Source: Gonapodya prolifera JEL478 (Eukaryota > Monoblepharomycota > Monoblepharidomycetes > Monoblepharidales > Gonapodyaceae). Taken from it: a DNA stretch of 64,000 nucleotides. Positions 45,601-55,795 of this stretch are shown piece after piece; position 1 is the stretch's first letter, and each line of letters starts with the position of its first letter. A program made the position numbers and the translations under genes. Under the pieces are notes generated by a model, which had not been told where the DNA came from, searched no databases, and saw only the letters and a program-made list of their open reading frames with translations. The DNA lies in contig KQ965805.1 in the NCBI GenBank assembly GCA_001574975.1, forward strand, positions 171,967 to 235,966, read 5' to 3'.

Positions 45601-47200
45601 CGTTTTGGGGCCATGCACGTAAATTAAATCAATCTCGCAGCGTTCCAAGGCGGGTAGTTGACGCCACACTGGCACTCAAACCCACGCTCAAAGCAGAGAT
45701 ATTTACCAACTTCCATAAAACATGTTCAACTGGCAGTACTTCAGCCCTGCTCTGCGCTGGTTCGTGATCAGCACGTCTCCCACAATCATGCGAGCTAAAA
45801 AATCGAGACGACAGGAAGACATGTGAACGCTGACGGACATCTCAAGTAATAGCCTCAAAACCTCTCAATGCGCTGACACACAACGAAAGTGTTCGACAAA
45901 TGCCTCCTCGGGAAACGGGAATAAGTCGCGCCAAAATACTAAGTGCTGAGTCCCGACATTGCGGCCTTCTCATTAGACTGTTTCCGCTGTGAAACTGTAC
46001 AACGCGGAGAGGACACCTTGGAATGGAAGTGCATTTACGGCTGAGAGAACGGGGAGGTCGGCTCAATTGCCGCGACAAGCCAAAAGAGGGGATGCACGCG
46101 TCCTGTGAAGCTATAATTCTCCATTAAAACGCTCCACGCACAATCCTGCTTGCAAGGTCCGGGAGTCAGACATTGATCCTTAAAATGTCGAAGCCAAATA
46201 ATTTGTTGGTTAAACGGTGATGTAGTTTCTTGTAGGGGATGTGGATTGATGCGAGAGTGTTGCGCTTGGTGGCGAAGACGGACAGTCTGGTGACGCTTCA
46301 AGCATCACGCACAATACCTGATTCTGCGCAGTAGACATCGCCAAAAGAAACTTTGTACCATGATTGCGCCGAAAAAAAATGTGATAATTTCGAAATAGAG
46401 CTCTTCAAGCTTGTGCCGTGTCTTATTTGCACCGCCGCCGGCTCCTGCTTATTCCTGCCCGTGAACTAACATGCACTACATTCCAGCTTTCTGACTAGCA
46501 TTTCAGAGGAGAATTCAAGTAAATTGAGTCAATCTCGCATCGTTCAAACAATGGTTGTTGACGTCATGCTCGCACTCAAACCAACGCTAAAACTAGAAAC
46601 ATCTGCCTTCTGTCAGAGACCATTATCTACTGGCAGTGTTTCTGCCTTGCTCTGCGTCAGGCTCAGCCAGATCAGCTCGGCTGGGCGGGCTGCCACAATC
46701 AACAGAGCTAAAAATCAAAACCGGAAGCCAGGCAGACATGTGAACGCTGACAAACATGTCAAACAATAGTTGAAGAGCTATTATTGCGAGTGCACTTGTG
46801 GAGCTTGCGCATTAATGTTTCCTCGGGGAACGTGAATAAGTCGCGCCAAAAAGAAAGTGTGCTGCGTGAAGACATTTCCACTCTTCACGGTGAACTGTGT
46901 CATTTGTGAAGCTGTACAACATGTCCAAGAGTACTGAAAAATGGATCCTCGGCAGACGTGCTTGTGCGGCTGTGAGTCTCGGAGGTCGGCTTCATCGCCG
47001 GGACAAGCCAAAAGAGGGGACCCTCGCACCCTGCGAGGCGTTGATGATGGAAAAGGTTTCGGTCGATTTTAAGAAGGGCTCTGTCTCTGGGAATCATGGG
47101 CTGCGGAGGACGTTCGATGATTTGAAATGTTTCGTAATTTTCCCCTTTAACCCACGGCCTTGGGTTGCCCCATGAATATCAAATATGATATAGCTACCCG
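42650..47200. repeat. gene-poor region packed with diverged ~0.5-kb repeats
   Basis: No supported gene. Two fairly complete units, 45,620-46,105 and 46,525-47,030, share the same landmark order: TCAATCTCGCA.CGTTC; GTTGACG-C; CACTCAAACC; a CTTGCTCTGCG block; GACATGTGAACGCTGAC; CCTC-GGGAACG; AAGTCGCGCCAAAA; GCTGTACAAC; GAGGTCGGCT; and GACAAGCCAAAAGAGGGGA. Partial units lie near 43,270-43,600 and 44,200-44,520 and around 45,060. CAAGCCAAAA occurs at about 42804, 44500, 45508, 46076 and 47004. There are no terminal inverted repeats or poly-A tail that I can see. Confidence 0.65.
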
Positions 47201-47336
47201 ATAACACTGAAATCCTGCACTTCAACTCCACCTCGACCGCGCTCACGACGACCCACCGTAGTAAATACGCTTCGGAAATTCAAAATAAAAAGAACGATCA
47301 CGTTAGTTAGTCCTTCGTACCCCAATAACCAATCCC

Positions 47337-47337
47337 N
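47337..47337. other. single undetermined base in a poly-C tract
   Basis: One N between long C runs just downstream of the uS5m stop codon. It marks a homopolymer the assembly could not resolve. Confidence 0.95.
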
Positions 47338-47363
47338 CCCCCCCCCTTCTCTCCCCCCCCCCC

Positions 47364-48467
47364 TTAAAAACCCACCTGCACATCAACAACCTTCCTGCCC
47401 CTAGCCCTGGCAACCTCATCCGCGGTCTTCTGCTTCCCCAGGGCCTCGAACGCGGCCTTGACGACGTTCATGGGGTTGGTCGAGCCAGTCACTTTGGAGG
47501 CGCAGTCGTGGACGCCACAGGCGGTGAGGAGGGTGTGTACGTGCGGGTTGGCGACGAGGCCGTGGCCTGGGAGGGGGGGTGGGGGAGAAGGGGGGGTGGG
47601 ATTGATAGTATGGGTGCAGTGAAGTATCCAGGCAAATGACACGCAGAGTAAGTCGCTCTCAAGACTTTCGGCCACAAGTTCGTGTCGACTGTCTAGAAGG
47701 GTTCACTCTCCTCGCGACACCTGTTCCGCACAAACCTTCCCAAGACTTCCCGTAGCATAAGCTTGTCCGACACATGTCAAGTGACTCACCTGGCGCTCTC
47801 GCCCACAACCTGACCCTCGTCGACTCATTAAACGTATGCTCGACGTCATGCCACAGCGTCCTGTTCTCGTACCGCGCCACGGGAGCCATGTTCTCAACGG
47901 CCCTTCGGATGGCCTTTTGTACGGCCGCGTTGAGCTCCGTGGCCTTGCCCTCACCGACACCTGCGGCGCCGTTACGGTTTCCTTATGCGAATCGTCAGAA
48001 GTGCGCCAGGGGGATGTCCGAAGTCCGGTGTGGGGGAAGAACTCACCGACGACCACCATGGCCCACATCCTGCGCACTTTTCCCGCCCGGGACTGTCTCA
48101 CAACACGGCGCACATGGATGATCCGTTTATAGAGCGGTCCGATGTTTGTCGGGTTCGGGGGGAGGTCGTCGGAGGGTGGAGTTGGGTAAACAGAGGGGAA
48201 AGCCGATGCTTCGGGCACCGCGGGCGTGTTTTGCGCACGAGACTGGCGGGGATTGAAAGATTGTCGTCTGGGTGGTTGGGAAGGCTGTTGGGAAGGGGAG
48301 TCTTCCGGGGATTGGAGGTGTGTTGGGGTTGAGGAGAGAAATCGAGTGGGGCGCGAGGGGGAGGGGGAGGCGAGGGCAGAACGGCGAGGGGGCAGAAGAC
48401 GGGAGGGAAGTGAGGCCACGCGGGCGACGGGAGGTGGCAGAGCCATGGGGAGGACCCGGGGAAGCAT
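47364..48467 (-). CDS. MRPS5: mitochondrial small ribosomal subunit protein uS5m
   Basis: Exons (minus strand) 48467..48047, 47981..47790 and 47566..47364 join in phase to 271 residues. The first 90 residues are Arg/Ser/Pro-rich, as expected for a mitochondrial targeting sequence. The S5 RNA-binding domain reads VVRQSRAGKVRRM, VVVGNRNGAAGVGEGKA and ENRTLWHDVEHTF. The C-terminal S5 domain reads HGLVANPHVHTLLTACGVHD, KVTGSTNPMNVVKAAFEAL and ARGRKVVDV. uS5 lies near the decoding site and mRNA entry of the small subunit and affects accuracy. All signature residues are present, so the gene looks functional. Confidence 0.92.
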
Positions 48468-48649
48468 CTTTGGGTGGATTGAGACGGTGACCGCAGTCGT
48501 GCAAGGTGTTCACACTATATTCCGTTCGTCTTCCCGTTTAGTTATTAAAGTCATCACAACCACACAAGAAGAGAACGCATCACCATACAGCCAAGCGCGG
48601 ACGAAGAGATCTGGTCAGCTGGATGCAAAATCAGGGCCTACCTAGGTGG

Positions 48650-50480
48650 ACGCCGAGCATCGTGCACACCTGCCAAAACAATTAGTGAAACCATTACGTC
48701 TTGGAGATCACACACACCTAAGTGACGAGTAGTACAAATCGAGATTTTAAACTACTGCTTGCTTGGTGGCGATAGCCAGGAGCTGGTATGGCGGACTACT
48801 CACTTGTTGGGCCAAGCCAAAAGAACGGACCTTCAGACAATGAGGTGTTCTATAACGCTGCCCTAAACTGAAGGTGAAATACATACTATCGCACCGAAAC
48901 ACTGAACTGAGCTCAAAGCGACAACTGTCTTGTCACGATCCCCGGTGTCATCTCTGGCAGCCATCATACCCCATTGACTTGTTATGGCACCAGGTGTTGG
49001 ATGTCCATATTGCTTGACGTAAAGCCCAAAATGGGAATCCCGTTTCTCGCCCATGTGGAGATTTCACTGCAGTTTATAAATGAGACTAGAATTCTCGCAC
49101 CCCCGTAAAGTTTGGAGGCAATTGGTTCAATGGAGTAGCTGTGGCAACGTTCAAACATTTATCTGTCGACGTCAGGTCAGCTGCGCTCGAAGTCTCGAAC
49201 ACCCATTCAGGTATGAACCATCAGAGATTGTCATTAGTAAGCCATATCTTTTGTTGTGCTTTTACGAATCCAGCTCCGTCAGGCAAGTCGAGCACCAGAG
49301 CCGAAAACAAAAATGGAAGGCATATGACAATTGACCTCTAACGTACATCTCACGCAGTTATCAAAAAAGAAACCTAAAAACCACGATCAAGCATCGTAAC
49401 TGCGCGGAAAGTGCTTCCTGGGGAAACTTGCTGCAAAACAAAAGCGTTGCGACTGCTATGCTGGGTCTGGAAGCTATAGTATGTAACAGTGGGTGCAATT
49501 TTACAATGCGCTCAATTGTTTTGCAGAACCAATCTAAATACAAACCTTATTGCGTGACTGTACGAACTGAGAGGTCCGCTCACTTGGCACGTCAAGCCAA
49601 AAGATTACTGTGGTGCAACACCTTTTCAGAAAACTCGCGAATGCTGGATGCAACACTCACTTAAGTCCCGAAAAAGACACCCCGCGTTCACAAAATAACG
49701 TGTTGAGCTGACTCGCCTACGTGGACTCAATCTCACAACGTTCAAACATTGATCTGTTGATGTCATTTCAGCTGTGCTCAAACGCCCACTGAAACCAGAC
49801 CCACTTCCCGACTATCCGAAATTACATCTCTCTAAGACAAACTAGCGCCTCTCGATGAGTCGGATCACTCGTGGCTCTCCGCACGTACATACGTATTCAA
49901 GCCAAAAATGGGAATCCTGTTTGTAACCTACGTCGCAATGCCCACTACGGATCGTAAAGGGGGACCTATCCAATATCATTCTCCCGATGACATTTTGAGC
50001 CAATTTGTGTATTTGGAATTAATCTCGCAACGTTCAAAATTGAATCTGTTGACGTCATCCTAGCTGTACTCACACCCACTGATAAGAGATGCAGGTATAA
50101 ATATCGCAGATCGTCATTGATTAGCCGAACGTCTTATCGCACTTTGTCGGATCCAGGATGCTTGTGAACTCCAACGTACATCTCACTCAATAACCTCAGA
50201 CCCCAAAATGCACCGCTATGTTTGCACGTGCGCGGCAAATGTACCATTGGGGAACGTGAATGGGGCGCGCCAAAAAAATAAAAGAACATGACTGTCTTGA
50301 GTCCGGCTGTACAACCGTGCGAAGGTTCCATGTGCAATTCAACGCTACAAATGCATCTCTCGGCTTTTCACGGAGTTGCTTGCGTGGTGCTAAGAGCCGA
50401 GAGCTCAGGTCACTTGCCACATCAAGCCAAAGCATGGAGCACCCGCACCTGTAAGGCATTCCGCAATGATTGCGACAAAG
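48650..50480. repeat. further copies of the ~0.5-kb repeat
   Basis: Gene-free stretch. The CAACGTTCAAAC..TCTGT..ACGTCA landmark occurs at about 49,145, 49,735 and 50,020. CAAGCCAAAA (or a close form) occurs at about 48813, 49593, 49898 and 50423, and GCGCGCCAAAA at 50265. GAGGTCCGCTCACTTG precedes the 49593 copy, as in the other units. Spacing between landmarks varies by more than 100 bases, so the copies carry many indels. Confidence 0.6.
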
Positions 50481-50816
50481 CAACGACGATTCGTTAGTTG
50501 GTAATTATGTTGGGGGATCATGGATGGGGGAGGATGTTTTGGTGCGTTAGACTTTTGATAAGTTTCCCTTCTCACCAATACCGCGGCACATGACAGAAGT
50601 AAAGAAAAAAGAGCGAAACGAGCTTTAATGGAAACTGGACAAGTTTCACCTCAAAATTGGGTTTTCTATTATTTTTACATCTACGTATCCACTCTACAAA
50701 TAACACATCAAATACACCTCTCACATCAACCAAACTCTAGACTCCATAGTACAAACTGCTCATTCACTTCACTAAGTCCGGTTCCATCTATATCACACAT
50801 CCTTGCCATAATCTCA

Positions 50817-52499
50817 TCACGCCATCGCACTTGGCACATGCATCCTCCTTCCGCCATATGGGTGCCCATGGTGTCCACCGTGCCGTCCGCGTCCGTCGTA
50901 TCCATGTTGGTGGTGGTGATCGCGATCATGGTGATGTCCATGCCCGTGCCGCCGGTGGTGATCGTGATCATGGTGATGTCCATGCCCATGCCGCCCTCTT
51001 CCGCCCCATCTCTCGCCATCACTACCGTCTCGCCCACCTTCCCCATCACCCATCCGGCCGCCACGCCACCCTCCCCAGCCCCACATCCCACCCATTCCGC
51101 CCATTCCGCCCCTTCCACCGAACCCGAACCAGCTGTTTCCACCCTCGGAATCCCCATACCCAAGCCGTCCCCACATCCTCCCCGCACCCAAGTTTTCTCC
51201 GCCCTTGGCACGGTACGGCCGCTCCGACGCGTCCACGTTTCCGGCCTCGTCGATTCGCGCGTACACGTCCGCAGTGTGTCCCATCGTGAGGTGGATCCTC
51301 GCTCCAACTCCCCTCGCCTTTTCCTGCTCCAATTCGCTCACCCCTGGCGCCTCACGTCCCTCAACCGCCCGCCGCGCCATCGCAAGCACGTTCTCCGCAG
51401 CGATCTCAGCCTGCCGCCGTCCCTCCTTGGCGGTCTTGTGCGGGTTGTTCGTGACATCCCCGACGGCGAAGATGTGTGGGTGGGACGGGGAGGGGATTTG
51501 GGAGGTGCCGAGGGTGGGGATGAACCCGGACGTGGTGAGGATGTGGGGGAAGTGGGAGAGGAGGGCGGTGGTGTTGGGTGTGAGACCCGTGCAGAGGATC
51601 TGGGGTGGGAGGGTGGGACAGGGGTGTAAGTGTTGCTTCAAGGGAAAATAGTCAGAAGAATGCACAACACACCTGAAGATCCGACTCAATTTCCTTTCCC
51701 GACGTTGTTTTTATTTGCCGAGAGATTCCATCGTTTGGGAAACCACCGGGGGGTACCACCACACGCTCTCCCTTGATTTGGAGAACGCCGAACCGTTCTA
51801 GCACGTTGGTGAGGACTCTATCAAGCTCCCCGCCGTATAGCCCAAAGTACTTGTCCCTGGAATGCGCCAGGGTGACCTTCTTGGTCGCGCCAAACTTCTC
51901 CGCGATTTCGGCTGCAAGTTCCACCCCAGAACCCCCTCCACCCACGACAAGAATGTTGCTGGCGTGTTGGATCTTCTGCTGCCATTGCTTGAGCTCTTGG
52001 ACCGAGTCCTGCTTCGCTCCCATGTCGGAGAGAGACGTAGGGCTGGGATGATTCGCACCAGCTGCGTAGATGAGATACTCGAAGGGGATGATCGCGGTTG
52101 GTTCCGTCGCGGTACCACCAAGCTGCACCGGCCGATCCACCACGACGTGATTCGGCGCCACTTCGACGGCTTTGCAGCGCAGCACGAGTCCTTGGTCCGG
52201 GCTGGCAAAGAGCCGATCGTAGGGAACGAACAGCGAGTCCTCAAAGCCGGACAGGACAGCCGCACGCGGGAATGCGAATGCGAAGTGGAACGTGGAGCGC
52301 GGTTCAATGAGAACGACGCGATGGGGTGGTGGGAGGCGGCCCTTGAGAGCGTTTACGGCGGAGATGCCTGCGATGGGGAGGGGGGTGAGGTTTACAGTTG
52401 GACGAACGATTTGCAGAGGAAGAGGGAATACACACCCGCAAAAGAACCCCCGACAACCACGACGTTCTTGCGGTCATGGAGAGACGGCGTATTGTCCAT
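50817..52499 (-). CDS. AIFM2/FSP1-like FAD-NAD(P)H oxidoreductase with a His-rich tail
   Basis: Exons (minus strand) 52499..52436, 52367..51673 and 51599..50817 join in phase to 513 residues. An N-terminal FAD-binding Rossmann motif (VVVVGGSFAG, split by intron 1) is followed by a second nucleotide-binding motif (ILVVGGGGSGVELAAEIAEK) and the second FAD contact (HIFAVGDVTN). This is the AIF/type-II NADH dehydrogenase layout; family members such as FSP1 reduce quinones. The catalytic part ends near residue 370. The last 100 residues are Gly/Met/Trp- and then His-rich, with clusters such as HGHGHHHDHDHH, which may bind metal ions. The tail is in the same exon and frame, so it is not a joining artefact. 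Confidence 0.88.
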
Positions 52500-52759
52500 T
52501 TATTGATGCGATTTGATTGGAATGATTGATTGAGTTGGAAGTGCGATTGCCCGAGTTTTGATTGGCTGAGGCAAGTGGACGTGGCTAAGCTGAATCATGT
52601 TCCGTTTCTCGCTGCTTTTAAGTCTCCAGAGGCGTACGCAGGCGCTAGCGTAACGTAGACGCGGTCGCGATCTGGGAGCTGCGGACCGTTTGATCAAGCG
52701 TTTCATCTGTTTAGCCGGTCCAATTTTGCTCGTTCTTTCGTGACTCGTTGTTGAAGACA

Positions 52760-55300
52760 GCATACCAGAGGTCAGAATTCCAGACGACGTTGGAGACCTT
52801 TTTTTCTGGCGAAGTGATTTTGGATGCCCTTTGTTTAGGCAGTGCTTTGCCCTATTCTAAGTATCAGCAAGCATTCACGTGTCATCAAGCACTTCACGTG
52901 TTAAAATGAAGATATCCAAGAAATCGAAGAGCGTTGAATCCATCTGCTCGTGTTTTGTTTCGGGTATGCATATCATCATCATTTGCGGAATTCCTCATCA
53001 TCTGAAAAATGCAAAAAGGTTTTAAACCAATCCACTTGCATTTAGAATCAATTTGGCAACTGCTCCATCACGTTTTTGGGGAGCATGGGGACAAGCATGA
53101 GCAACACGTCATTACGATAAACTGAGTACATATTGCGCAGTTCATCATACTTGTTTGATCCCCGTTCAATCTAAACAAAGTCGACCCTCAGAACCTTCTT
53201 GGTTTGTGTCTCATTCTTGTGAAGACTTTGGTGGCCGCACTATATCATGGACATTGGTCCCTCTTCTGAGTTTGGATGTCTGCAGTTAAGCAAGTAACTT
53301 TGCTCTCCTCTTGCAGTCATCAACTTCAAGCAGAAACGAATATGTTGGTCATCGAAGACAGTCCAGAAGACTGAATCAATCTTTTGATAATCAATTGCAT
53401 TTGATTATATCACGCTTTTTAGTGAACACATCAGCGCATTTAGCGTCACGTCATTTTCAAAGAACGAAAAACCAGTTGAGTCAGAGTCAGAATCGATAAC
53501 TCTTTTGTTCTTTCTGGACTTGCATCATATCAAGACAGTAGTGTCGCCTAGCATTTAGTTTATTCCCTCGCAATACTTTTTGATGACCCCTTGTGTTGCC
53601 AGTAAGCGCTTTGCTCTGGTGAGAGGTCTCGCGGCCATCATGGTTCTCATACTCCAATATGTTATTCAAGACAGTCGAAACGCTCTTGGGGACCTTTAGC
53701 ACGATCAACACGTCATCATCCATTAAGGATGAAACGCAAAACACGGAAGTACGCAACTCGTATTATGTAATCGAGACTCTGACTACGCACACTTAATTAG
53801 ATAATCTTTTTCTCGTCTAATCATGTTTGGATGACGTTTTTGCGGTCAGCGGCTTAAGTGACTGTCCTCCGCTTTTGATGTCGTCACGAGGCTGGAGAAT
53901 CTTGATTGAGTTATCCAAGACGAATGCAAAGACTGGGTCAAATGATTTTGCGATTGAATTCTAAGAAGCGCTCAGAATCTCATTTTTGGAAGCCGTGCGG
54001 ACGAGGAAGAGAAAGCACGTCATCCACATATTGCGCAATGTAAAGTAAGAATAAGCCACGGAGCATGGCACTGAAAGTCTGAGATACCATGTTGCCGCGC
54101 CACAAACACTCATGTAGCTGAAAGAATACAGAGAAGTTTGAAGGTTGAAGGTTGAACCGATCGCCTGAGAGGTGTGTGCGAATCAAGTGAACACTCAGAA
54201 TCACACTTTGGGTGACTCGGCGCGAGCAACATTATCGCCAGCAACACATCATCATATTCAAAATTGAGTGACGGCAGTCGACTCGTTCGTCTCAAGACAG
54301 TGGTGGCGCGCTGCGTAATTGGCCAACTATGTTCTCGCAAAATGATGTTTGATGTCCTTTGTGTCGCCAGAGGTTTGCTCTGCACGTGTGGTCATTAAGT
54401 GTTCACATGGACGGGAACAGCGAGCTGACAGACTTATGAAGATTCTACTAGCGCACGGCATGGGCTTATTGCTTTTCTCACGTAATAATTTGGATATACT
54501 TCGAGCTGGCAGTTGCGCCGGAGCTGAGTAGATGCCGAAGTTGGAAAAATCGTATCACTATTTTTTGGGAGAAGAGAGAAGGAAGACGGGCTCGTCTCGT
54601 CTAAGTGAGGTGTTCTCTTCCTCAATGATTTCTCACAACGTCTTCTTTACTGATCATCTACTGGTCTTGCGGTCATCACGACTCTTGGAATTTTAAGTTT
54701 TTAGTTATTCAAACTGACGAGCGAAAAGTCTGAGTCAATGGACTTGTGAACACATTTGAAGAATAAACGCTGAGAATGTAACTTAAAGGCCGCCCTCCCC
54801 CCCGCTCCCAGGGGGAAGTGGTCAAGCCCAGCTCTCAACAGACGGCCTAAGTCGGTGGATTCCTCACTGATTGCAAAGACATGCCGCACTCACACTACCG
54901 TGGGGCGAAGGGTATTGGGAGACTTGTACGTGACCCTATGGACGACACGTTGAGGACAAAAGGAGGGCGACGACGGCGCGGCAAAGTCCTTGGAGGACAT
55001 TGCGATTACATATATTGTCATACAGAGAGTCGCTTGCTGAAAAAGCAGGAACACGGCACAGGTTCCCCACTTCGCATTGTCAAGATACTGAAAGACGGGT
55101 ACAATACTCGTTCCGCCCTATAAGTGCCAGCCCATCGCTGCTACTTTCTTTCATTAGCGAGTTACTGAAATCCTCACTTTCTCAGTTTGAAGCGACGCTT
55201 GACACGTGGAGGCACTGCTGTGCGGGTCGTTGTTTGCTGCATGTCTCCCGCAGGCCCCTAGAATAACTGCACAACCTTTAAACATACTCTAGGGGTATAG
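52760..55300. repeat. AT-rich gene-free region with a second diverged repeat
   Basis: No supported gene. A block beginning TCAAGACAGT(A/G)GTG(T/G)CGC and continuing CTCGCAA...TTTTTGATG.CC / ATGTTTGATGTCC, then TTGTGT(C/T)GCCAG and TTTGCTCTG, appears at about 53,530-53,615 and 54,292-54,385; part of it recurs at 53,666. CATCATCAT-type and ACACGTCATCA stretches recur. The unit is not the one found at 42-50 kb. Confidence 0.45.
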
Positions 55301-55722
55301 CGTGAGAGGGAATAGGATAAGCCTGTGGTGAGAGGCAGGCAAGTCTCCCGGATTTGTACATCAGGCCGTCTGACAGGTTGTTTATGTTGACAGACTCCAA
55401 AAGAAGATCACCCTCGGTTGGCACTCGTTTGTGTCAAGGAGGTGGATGTACTAACTCTAAAAAGCATAGCAATCTGAAAGTGGCAGTTTGTGAAGTGGCA
55501 TTTGGGTTGTCCCTTAGCGATTTTCGTTGTGGTGTCGGGAGGGTCCGAGCCACACAGACCCTTGACCCGAGTTCATACTCGGAGCATTTGCGACGGGAAG
55601 AGAGATCGCAGCCGCAGCGACGAGCCACGAGCGCCTTGCGAGGAAACGAGGAGACGAGGACACGCGCGAACGGATCAGGCGGAGGATTTAGCCGTGGACG
55701 TGCGAGGTGGTGGAGGCGAGAG

Positions 55723-55770
55723 AAGAGGAAGAGAGAGAAGGAGAAAGAGAGAAAGAGAAAGAGAGAAAGC
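55723..55770. repeat. polypurine GA-rich tract upstream of AVL9
   Basis: About 48 bases made almost entirely of G and A (GAGAAGAGGAAGAGAGAGAA and similar) end some 25 bases before the AVL9 start codon, within its likely 5' leader or core promoter. A GA/CT tract of this kind can serve as a promoter element; this is inference. Confidence 0.55.
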
Positions 55771-55795
55771 GCATTTCGGGTGGGTTTGAGAAGGA

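Noticed and set aside
42650-50480. CRISPR-like array of evenly spaced repeats
   Set aside because: Units are about 0.5 kb, irregularly spaced and diverged, in a eukaryotic genome; no short direct repeats with uniform spacers.
53487-54385. Several 60-90 codon frames in the 53-54.5 kb region
   Set aside because: They overlap diverged repeats on both strands, have no motifs and differ between repeat copies.
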